The notes beneath the pieces were generated by a model. It was not told where the DNA came from. It did no database searches and was given only the letters and a program-made list of their open reading frames with translations. From Anaerolineales bacterium (GTDB lineage Bacteria; Chloroflexota; Anaerolineae; Anaerolineales; UBA4823), in contig JAFGJM010000018.1 of the NCBI GenBank assembly GCA_016929095.1, positions 1 through 48,652 of the forward strand: a stretch of 48,652 nt of DNA. Reading direction: 5' to 3'. Shown here piece by piece: positions 42,637 through 48,652 of this stretch. Numbering within the stretch: the first letter of the stretch is position 1; every line of letters begins with the position of its first letter. Position numbers and translations under genes: made by a program.

Positions 42637-43815
42637 TTGACCACTCAACCCTTTCGCCGGGACCGCTTTACCTGGCTGGCATATTTTTTACTGGCGTTCT
42701 ATGGTTATTTTCTCAATATCCTTGGTCCTATCACGCCGTTTCTAAAAGAAGAGCTCAATCTCTCTTATACAATCAGCAGCCTGCATTTCACCGCATTTGC
42801 CCTGGGCATCTTGCTCATTGGCATGGGTGGACAAATCATTATTCAACGCATCGGTCGAGGGCATGCACTATGGACCGGCGCCTTTGGCATGACCATTACA
42901 ATCTTGATTTTATTGGCAGGCAAGTCGCCGTTCATTACCATCGGTGCAGCATTCGGTATGGGGTTAATTGGCTCGCTGATCCTGGTAATTGTATTATCCG
43001 GTTTATCCGACCAGCATGGAGAAAAGCGCGCCGTGGCTATATCTGAAGCAAACGTGATCGCTTCGCTGGTATCGGCGGCAGCTCCGTTGATGGTGGGTTG
43101 GTGCGCCAATCTACCAGGCGGTTGGCGGCTGGCGATGGGTACAGTGGCTTTTACCCCTCTCGTGTTACGCTTTGGTTTTGGTAAATTCCTCACCATCCCC
43201 CAACCTTCCGATCAGGAAAACACAACCCATAACCAGCCCTTACCTTTCATGTATTGGGTTTATTGGACTGCGGTTGTGCTGGCGGTTTCGGTTGAATTTT
43301 GTATGATCTTCTGGGGCGCCGATTATCTGGAAACAAACCTGGGTGTGCAGAAGGCAATTGCCGCTGAAGCGGTCAGCCTTTTCCTGGCAGGCATGATCGT
43401 AGGACGGTTGGCTGGCAGCCGTTTAGTTCAACGTTTCTCCACCCATACTGTCACCATTTCTGCTATTCTTTTAGCAGGTTTTGGATTTTCGCTTTTCTGG
43501 TTAACAGGAAATGCAAATTTAGCCATGCTTGGCATGTTCATCACCGGTCTTGGAGTCGCCAGCCTTTATCCATTGATCCTGGCATTGGCAATCGGCTCCG
43601 CCCCCAGCAATACCGTTAAAGCCAGTCTGCGTGGTACCCTGGCATCAGGCGCTGCCGTATTATTATTACCCCTGGTTTTAGGAAGCCTGGCAGATATCTT
43701 CGGAATTTGGAAAGCTTTTGGGATTATTATCGTTCTCCTGGTCGGAGTTTTCCTCATCATGATCTTCACTATAAGAAAAAGTAACGATTTAATTGGAGAA
43801 TACAACGAAAACTGA
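42637..43815 (+). CDS. MFS transporter
   Basis: A 392-residue membrane protein with about 12 helices. GYFLNILGPITPFLKEELNL at the start and the duplicated six-helix plan are typical of the major facilitator family. A loop of ~18 polar residues (QPSDQENTTHNQ) separates the halves, and AGMIVGRLAGSRLVQRF is the second-half signature. It starts at TTG 42637 behind CAGGAG. The next gene begins at or overlaps its end, so the two form a unit. Substrate unknown. Confidence 0.87.
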   Translation: MTTQPFRRDRFTWLAYFLLAFYGYFLNILGPITPFLKEELNLSYTISSLHFTAFALGILLIGMGGQIIIQRIGRGHALWTGAFGMTITILILLAGKSPFITIGAAFGMGLIGSLILVIVLSGLSDQHGEKRAVAISEANVIASLVSAAAPLMVGWCANLPGGWRLAMGTVAFTPLVLRFGFGKFLTIPQPSDQENTTHNQPLPFMYWVYWTAVVLAVSVEFCMIFWGADYLETNLGVQKAIAAEAVSLFLAGMIVGRLAGSRLVQRFSTHTVTISAILLAGFGFSLFWLTGNANLAMLGMFITGLGVASLYPLILALAIGSAPSNTVKASLRGTLASGAAVLLLPLVLGSLADIFGIWKAFGIIIVLLVGVFLIMIFTIRKSNDLIGEYNEN

Positions 43816-43816
43816 T

Positions 43817-44881
43817 ATGACATCAGCTCCTTCAACAAGATGGCAAAACCGAATTATATATCTGGCTGGCATCTGGTCCGCTGTTTATGGCTTTCTCGGT
43901 ATTTATTGGTTACAAGGCGGCGCAAGTTTCCCCTTTGGCAAGAATGATCCAGGTGCTGAACTCTCTCCTCTGAAAAATTTAACCGTTGCAATCGGGGCGC
44001 CAATAATCATTATCTTAGGATTTCTGGGGGTTATCATTGCATTCTTTATGCTGCGTCAATCTACGAACCGGCTATTTCAAATCGCATCGGCAATCTATGG
44101 AATTAGCATGGCTGTGGTATTATTTCTGGTAGTTCCTGATTATCGCCTGCTGGCTGGCGTCGCCTACGCACCCCTGGTGATACTTGGTGCTCCATTTGAT
44201 TGGCCTGCGGGGATAGATCTCTCTGATATTTTCCCCTGGCCGGCGATAAACCAGGGTATTTGTGTTTTGGGAGGATTTATTTGGATTGCAGCAACTTTAC
44301 TCTATTATCGCCAGAATAGAAATGCGTGCGTCTATTGTGGACGGAGCAGCAATATAAACAAATGGACATCTCCTGAGGCTGCGAGTCAATGGGGCAAATG
44401 GGCAACCTATATCGCCGCGGTTGTTCCCCTTATTTATGCCATAACGCGCTATGCCTGGGCGCTGGGAATACCATTAGGTCTCTCCCAAGAATCTTTCCAA
44501 CAAGGTTATGATAACGGTGTGTGGTTAGGCGGGGCTGGTTTGGCTACTGTTGCACTTTGCGGCTCAATGCTCACCCTTGGACTAATTCAATGCTGGGGAG
44601 AGGTCTTTCCCCGCTGGATGTTAGGTTTGGCAGGTAAAAATGTTCCTCCACTACTGGCAATTATCCCCGCGGCCATTATTTCTATCCTGGTTACTTCAAC
44701 AGGGATAAATATTTTCTCGTTAGTGGTATCAGGTACTTCCCTTGATATGTTACAGGATGAAAATTGGGGAGCGAATACACCAATATTATTTTGGCCACTT
44801 TGGGGAATTGCATTAGGCATAGCCACGCTCGCATATTACTACCGCCGGCGCGGCAGGTGCAAATATTGCGGCATGATATAA
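43817..44881 (+). CDS. Polytopic membrane protein with two CxYCG motifs
   Basis: A ~354-residue protein with around nine hydrophobic segments. Two cytoplasmic-looking CxYCG knuckles (ACVYCGRSS near the middle and RCKYCGMI at the extreme C-terminus) each follow a basic or polar stretch, suggesting a paired zinc or redox site. I do not recognise the family. The ATG at 43817 is preferred, with GGAGAA about 15 nt upstream; a TTG at 43793 in the same frame lies inside the MFS gene and lacks a ribosome site. The tight junction with the MFS gene suggests joint function. Confidence 0.7.
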   Translation: MTSAPSTRWQNRIIYLAGIWSAVYGFLGIYWLQGGASFPFGKNDPGAELSPLKNLTVAIGAPIIIILGFLGVIIAFFMLRQSTNRLFQIASAIYGISMAVVLFLVVPDYRLLAGVAYAPLVILGAPFDWPAGIDLSDIFPWPAINQGICVLGGFIWIAATLLYYRQNRNACVYCGRSSNINKWTSPEAASQWGKWATYIAAVVPLIYAITRYAWALGIPLGLSQESFQQGYDNGVWLGGAGLATVALCGSMLTLGLIQCWGEVFPRWMLGLAGKNVPPLLAIIPAAIISILVTSTGINIFSLVVSGTSLDMLQDENWGANTPILFWPLWGIALGIATLAYYYRRRGRCKYCGMI

Positions 44882-45000
44882 ATACAGAAAATAACCTTCC
44901 TACTTTCCTGCCCCCCTCATTCTCCCCATTTTCTGCGAAAATGGGGAGAATGAGGGGGGTTACTGGCTTCCTTATTACTCCCTTTCTTCATAATAAAGGT
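44881..45000 (+). repeat. Dispersed repeat copy 5 with a 23-bp perfect hairpin
   Basis: CAGAAAATAACCTTCC and TTTCCTGC match the dispersed repeat, as do ACTGGCTTCC and the T-rich end. Inserted in its middle is a hairpin with perfect 23-nt arms (44911-44933 and 44937-44959) and a 3-nt loop. A decayed version of the same insert sits at 31960-32023. Confidence 0.85.
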
Positions 45001-45077
45001 TTTCCTTATTATTTGTGCGACTATTGGCTTACGATTTCGTAGAATAAAACAAACAATTAATCGATCACAAAAACAAT

Positions 45078-46118
45078 ATGAATACTATCAATGCACAAAT
45101 AATTCGAAAATTATCATCAGATACCTTAAACCGAATGGTTTTGATTCTCTGGTTTTCATCATCGATTATTATGGCTTATGGATATATTAAGCAAATAGCG
45201 TCCGTTCAGATCATCGGCATAATCCTGGGAATCGCTTATACCCTGGCATTGGTCTGGTATTTGCTGCCAAGAGAGTGGTGCGAGTTTGACCTGCCCAACG
45301 ATGAAACCAACAGGAAAACTTCTTCAAATTCCGGTTTGACATTTGTATTTATCGCAATTTCGATCCTGGTTTTTGTATTACTCACCACGATCGTATTTCG
45401 GGATGGCTGGTTAATGTTATTGATCAGTGTGCCTCTCTCGATTTTGATTATCATGATCAAACGAAAAAGGATAAACAAGCCATATATACTGGCAAGCCTT
45501 GGCATACTGGTTATTCTGGCTTTCGTCGAACAGCTCCTGGGTTCCGAAATGAGCAGCGGTTTGATCATGCCTATTGCAGCGGCTTTTTTGTTCCTTGCCG
45601 GTGTTTTATTACTTGAAGACACAAACCTTGGTCAGGTGCTGATATTAAAAAGAAATTTCTTACCCGCAGGAAAGAGTTTTCTCGTTGGATGTGCTCTGGC
45701 AGTGCCTGCCAGCATGATAAATATCATCGCAATGCAGTTATCGCCACCCTCCACATTTGATTTATTGTTCGATCGCTGGTGGGAACCTTTGTATGCCTTT
45801 CAGCCTGGTATTGTGGAGGAGATTTGGGCAAGATTGTTACTGATACCCCTTCTATACACTCTGTTTCGTTTGAATAAAAACAGTAAACCATATTTTGCTC
45901 TGATTTTTGCTATCGTGATGGCTGCCTTCATTCACGCTGCAGCGCATTATCCCGGATCAATTACCAATCCCATCGAGGTAATTTTCATTACCCTCATCTA
46001 CGGGATACCACTGGGTGTCATCTTTGTAAAACGCAACCTGGAACAAGCCATCGCCTATCATTTTTTTATCGATTTGATCAGGTTTTCTGTTCAATATTTT
46101 TTAAATACTTCTATATAA
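45078..46118 (+). CDS. CPBP-family intramembrane glutamic protease
   Basis: A 346-residue membrane protein with about eight helices. The CPBP (Abi/CAAX-protease) motifs are all present in the C-terminal half: the double glutamate E247-E248 in VEEIWARLLL (EExxxR), the His in FIHAAAHYPG, and IAYHFFIDLIRF (HxxxD/N). Members cleave within membranes, process prenylated or small peptides, or protect against self-made bacteriocins. The N-terminal ~200 residues add extra helices. No partner peptide gene is evident next to it. It starts ATG 45078 without a strong ribosome site. Confidence 0.87.
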   Translation: MNTINAQIIRKLSSDTLNRMVLILWFSSSIIMAYGYIKQIASVQIIGIILGIAYTLALVWYLLPREWCEFDLPNDETNRKTSSNSGLTFVFIAISILVFVLLTTIVFRDGWLMLLISVPLSILIIMIKRKRINKPYILASLGILVILAFVEQLLGSEMSSGLIMPIAAAFLFLAGVLLLEDTNLGQVLILKRNFLPAGKSFLVGCALAVPASMINIIAMQLSPPSTFDLLFDRWWEPLYAFQPGIVEEIWARLLLIPLLYTLFRLNKNSKPYFALIFAIVMAAFIHAAAHYPGSITNPIEVIFITLIYGIPLGVIFVKRNLEQAIAYHFFIDLIRFSVQYFLNTSI

Positions 46119-46179
46119 CCGTTTTTTTGCTGACATTAGAAATCGATTAGAACAAAAAATAACAAATATAATTAATCGT

Positions 46180-47136
46180 ATGAGGTGGATGCGATTATTC
46201 CTAATTTTGATTTTTCTAGTGATTGTCCCAACTATTCAACAATCCGTTTCTGCCCAGGGTATCACCGGCTATGACCTGGTCGATGCGGTCAATGCATTAA
46301 GGTCCAGCCTGGGGCTTGAGCCTTATCAAATCGATGGCGATATCATGGCCTATGCCCAGGAGCACTCGGATTATCAAGCTGCCAACCAAAACAGCACCCA
46401 CCTTCACCGCGATGGTTTATTACCGCAATCCCATGGCTTGCAGGAAAATGTCGCTGTACTGGATAAGGCAGTGGCTTCTGTGAATATCGTAGTCTATGAA
46501 ATCTGGGTCGATTGGGGACACCGGCATATCATGACCGATTATTCATCCGGATGGATTGGGGGAGGCGTGGCGCAATCGAAGGATGGGCAATATTACTTTA
46601 CCATCAATATCCGCCCGGGAGAAGAAACTATTTCAAATACGCCTTCATCAGGAACTGTCATTGCCCAGCAAGATACACCGATCCCGATTTCCCCCCTGGT
46701 GACCAGCCAGCCGCGTGAGGATGGCGCCATCATTCATAAAGTTGGCTACGGTCAATCCCTTTGGAGTATTGCCATCGCTTATGGGGTAAAAATCAACGAT
46801 ATTCGGCGCTTGAATAATATCGCCGATGATTCGACATCTATATACCCCAATCAGGAATTGCTGATCGGTTATGCATCCACGTCTACACCTGAACCAACAG
46901 AAACGCCATCCATAAATATTCAAACGCCAACCGAGTCGCCGGCGCAGTTATCTGCTACCAGCACAAAGATGCCGATAGCAGAACAATCCTTGCCGGCTGT
47001 TGAAACAACCGCCGAAAATCCGATAGAAATTCCTGTGAATAGAACCCGAAGCTGGGCATTTTTTCTGGCAATGGGTATGCTTGGGTTAGCGGTGTTATCA
47101 ATTTGGGGATATTGGAGATCAACCAGGGTGAGGTAA
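46180..47136 (+). CDS. CAP-domain protein with LysM and C-terminal membrane anchor
   Basis: A 318-residue surface protein. The signal peptide ends near SVSAQ (residue 26). A CAP/SCP domain follows (LVDAVNALRSSLGLEPY; ENVAVLDKA; HRHIMTDYSSGWIGGGVA). A LysM peptidoglycan-binding motif comes next (HKVGYGQSLWSIAIAYGV and RRLNNIADDSTSIYPNQELLIGY). A Thr/Pro-rich linker and a single C-terminal helix (WAFFLAMGMLGLAVLSIWGY) with a short basic tail complete it. This should hold the CAP domain outside the cell against the wall or membrane. CAP domains may bind lipids or act as proteases; the activity is unknown. Confidence 0.88.
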   Translation: MRWMRLFLILIFLVIVPTIQQSVSAQGITGYDLVDAVNALRSSLGLEPYQIDGDIMAYAQEHSDYQAANQNSTHLHRDGLLPQSHGLQENVAVLDKAVASVNIVVYEIWVDWGHRHIMTDYSSGWIGGGVAQSKDGQYYFTINIRPGEETISNTPSSGTVIAQQDTPIPISPLVTSQPREDGAIIHKVGYGQSLWSIAIAYGVKINDIRRLNNIADDSTSIYPNQELLIGYASTSTPEPTETPSINIQTPTESPAQLSATSTKMPIAEQSLPAVETTAENPIEIPVNRTRSWAFFLAMGMLGLAVLSIWGYWRSTRVR

Positions 47137-47192
47137 GTTGTTTTTTTGTTTGATTTATCCGGTGTTTTTTATAAATCTTTCAAAATTTGCTA

Positions 47193-47239
47193 TTGACAAA
47201 AACATATATACAAGCTAGAATATATTAGATAATATATTC
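47193..47239 (+). promoter_or_regulatory. Promoter of the PadR gene with operator palindrome
   Basis: A near-consensus promoter: TTGACA (47193-47198), a 17-nt spacer and TAGAAT (47216-47221). A perfect palindrome, GAATATAT-TAGATA-ATATATTC (47218-47239), starts within the -10 box and covers the expected start site, so a bound dimer would block transcription. Self-repression by the PadR protein is the simplest model. Confidence 0.8.
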
Positions 47240-47254
47240 TTCAAGGATCAAGAT

Positions 47255-47803
47255 ATGACTGTTCGTCTCGTTATTTTAGGCTTACTTCGCCAACGCTCTC
47301 TTTACGGTTATGAACTCAAACAAATCATCGAAGATCACATGGGTGATTGGACCTCGATTGCCTTTGGGTCGATTTACTTTGCCCTGGATAAATTAGCCGA
47401 AGAAGGCTTCATCGAAAAAATTGGCGTCGAACAACAAGGCAAACGACCCTCTCGCACCGTTTATGAAATCACACAAGCCGGAAGAGACGAATTTCTACGC
47501 TTACTAAGGGAGGGCTGGCAGAAAATCGAGCAGCCGTATTATGACCTTGATATTTACCTGTTCTTCTTGAATTCCTTACCTTTGGAAGAAGTCAAAGAAT
47601 ACCTGCACCTGCGCCAGACTGTCCTTCAAGAAACATTGAGACATATCCAAAGTCATCGTTTTGAACAATTATCAAATCCTGAAGTACCCCATCTGGCAGG
47701 CGCCATCTTCGACCATAGCATCGCACATACGCAGGCAGAACTGGATTGGTTAACGGATTTAATCGACAAGTTGGAAAGTGGTGAATATGGAAGATTTCCA
47801 TAA
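47255..47803 (+). CDS. PadR-family transcriptional regulator
   Basis: A 182-residue PadR regulator. The N-terminal winged helix reads LVILGLLRQRSLYGYELKQIIED, then IAFGSIYFALDKLAEEGFIEK and the wing KRPSRTVYEITQAGRDEFLRLL. The C-terminal ~90 residues (LDIYLFFLNSLPLEEVKEYL; SIAHTQAELDWLTDLID) form the dimerising helices of the Vir-like subgroup. It likely represses its own promoter, where a palindrome overlaps the -10 box, and the methyltransferase 60 nt downstream. The inducer is unknown. AAGGA precedes the ATG. Confidence 0.92.
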   Translation: MTVRLVILGLLRQRSLYGYELKQIIEDHMGDWTSIAFGSIYFALDKLAEEGFIEKIGVEQQGKRPSRTVYEITQAGRDEFLRLLREGWQKIEQPYYDLDIYLFFLNSLPLEEVKEYLHLRQTVLQETLRHIQSHRFEQLSNPEVPHLAGAIFDHSIAHTQAELDWLTDLIDKLESGEYGRFP

Positions 47804-47863
47804 ATATTTTTTTAATCATAATTCTAATTTGTATATTCTATATTGTATATAAGGAGAAATAAA

Positions 47864-48520
47864 ATGACGAAACCTCGCATTCCCGAAACAGATCAGGGTA
47901 TTCAAGGGGAAATTACGGTTGCACAATATGATGAGATGCTTCGCACGTTACGTGATCGAGGCTGGATCGAAACAAAGAGCATCATTAACAACGGCATCAA
48001 ATCCGGTCATGCTTTGGAAATCGGTTATGGACCCGGTTACCTGGGGCTGGAATGGCTGAAATTCACCCAGAGCACCACCCTCACCGGTTTGGATATCAGC
48101 CCCGATATGCAAAAAATGGCAAGAAAAAATGCCGAGACCTATGGTGTCAATGGACGGGCTCAATATCAACTGGGAAACTGCGATAACCTGCCCTTTGAGG
48201 ATAATACATTCGATGCCGTTTTCACCAATGGGTCGCTGCACGAATGGGAGCATCCCTGTGATGCTTTCGATGAAATCTGGCGCGTTTTAAAACCAGGCGG
48301 CAGATTTTTTATCTCCGATATGCGCCGTGATATGAATTTCATAATGCAGTGGTTTTTGTGGCTGGGAACAAAGCCCTCCGCTATCCGCCCGGGATTGAAA
48401 ACATCCATCGGCGCGGCTTACACCCCTCAGGAATTAACCACAATGGTAAAAACGACCAAATTACGAGGAGCAAAAATATCTGCCAATTTGATTGGCTTGG
48501 AGATCACAGGTAGTAAATAA
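47864..48520 (+). CDS. Class I SAM-dependent methyltransferase
   Basis: A 218-residue methyltransferase of the UbiE/methyltransferase-11 type. Motif I is ALEIGYGPGYLGLEW, the acidic end of strand 2 is LTGLDISPDM, CDNLPFEDNTFDAVFTNGSLHEW covers motifs II-III, and RVLKPGGRFFISDMRRD follows. It should methylate a small molecule or lipid in the cytoplasm. The start at 47864 is fixed by AAGGAG at 47851-47856; an upstream TTG in frame is unlikely. It sits 60 nt after the PadR gene and probably belongs to its regulon. Confidence 0.9.
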   Translation: MTKPRIPETDQGIQGEITVAQYDEMLRTLRDRGWIETKSIINNGIKSGHALEIGYGPGYLGLEWLKFTQSTTLTGLDISPDMQKMARKNAETYGVNGRAQYQLGNCDNLPFEDNTFDAVFTNGSLHEWEHPCDAFDEIWRVLKPGGRFFISDMRRDMNFIMQWFLWLGTKPSAIRPGLKTSIGAAYTPQELTTMVKTTKLRGAKISANLIGLEITGSK

Positions 48521-48570
48521 TCCAAACACATCCGCCATCATGATTGTTCACAATCGTTCAATAAACAAAT

Positions 48571-48652
48571 AGGGAGTGTCCCAAAAGAAGCCTGTCACAC
48601 TGAGCGAAGCGAAGGGTCTATACTTTAATAATGTGAGATGTTTCGCTTCGCT
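48571..48652 (+). mobile_element. MITE-like element, copy 3 (cut by window end)
   Basis: GGAGTGTCCCAAAAGAAGCC is followed by TGTCACACTGAGCGAAGCGAAG and GTGAGATGTTTCGCTTCGCT. It has the same orientation as copy 1 and is closest in sequence to copy 2. The element continues past the end of the window. Confidence 0.8.

Overview
The window looks like part of a chromosome from an anaerobic, environmental member of the Chloroflexota, most likely class Anaerolineae. This is inferred from style, not from a marker gene. Secreted proteins carry Thr/Pro-rich spacers and end in a short hydrophobic [FY]xPxIL motif. Corrinoid methyltransferase proteins are present, and intergenic gaps are packed with small palindromic repeats. 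Every gene I accept, more than 40, lies on the + strand. I see no rRNA, tRNA, CRISPR array, transposase or phage gene.

Layout. (1) 1-2.8 kb: a lipoprotein, then a luciferase-like flavin oxidoreductase broken in two by about 1.2 kb that carries a GNAT acetyltransferase. (2) 2.8-6.8 kb: a LysE-type exporter, a Crp-type regulator fused to a complete corrinoid-binding module, a UroD-family methyltransferase and a free corrinoid protein, closed by a strong terminator. A Crp-like palindrome lies in front of the methyltransferase. (3) 6.85-10.2 kb: a three-gene set of zinc-ribbon pseudokinase, VWA protein and divergent adenylosuccinate-synthetase-like enzyme. It is followed by a dead 3' fragment of a second corrinoid gene plus its terminator, so the set is bracketed by two copies of the same gene end. 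(4) 10.8-16.1 kb: a GntR/UTRA regulator with two candidate operators, an MFS carrier resembling FLVCR proteins, a sphingosine-phosphate-lyase-like PLP enzyme and an FGGY kinase. This reads as one catabolic unit: import, phosphorylate, then cleave.

(5) 16.2-23.4 kb: mostly housekeeping or accessory enzymes: a GT1 glycosyltransferase, an E2-like acyltransferase, an HEXXH metallopeptidase, an HI0933-type flavoprotein, an ABC-2 transporter pair and an aldo/keto reductase. (6) 23.4-28.2 kb: an unknown protein, a HigB/HigA toxin-antitoxin pair with a perfect operator palindrome, a bacterial dynamin-like GTPase and a ClbS/DfsB-type protein, with three copies of a palindromic repeat. (7) 28.4-37.3 kb: an acidic protein, a YgbA_NO protein, an esterase, two lipoproteins, an SDR epimerase and a 980-residue secreted repeat protein. 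Two intergenic regions here share a duplicated block and a MITE-like element in opposite orientations. (8) 37.4-48.65 kb: a DHH phosphoesterase, a histone-H1-like gene with an in-frame amber codon, a nucleotidyltransferase, secreted and membrane proteins, a CPBP protease, a CAP-LysM protein, and a PadR regulator with a SAM methyltransferase. A third MITE copy runs off the end.

The best candidates for undescribed biology are the Crp-corrinoid fusion with its methyltransferase operon, the pseudokinase/VWA/PurA-like set, and the FLVCR-like/S1P-lyase-like/FGGY-kinase operon. All functional assignments are from reading motifs by eye; no database search was possible.
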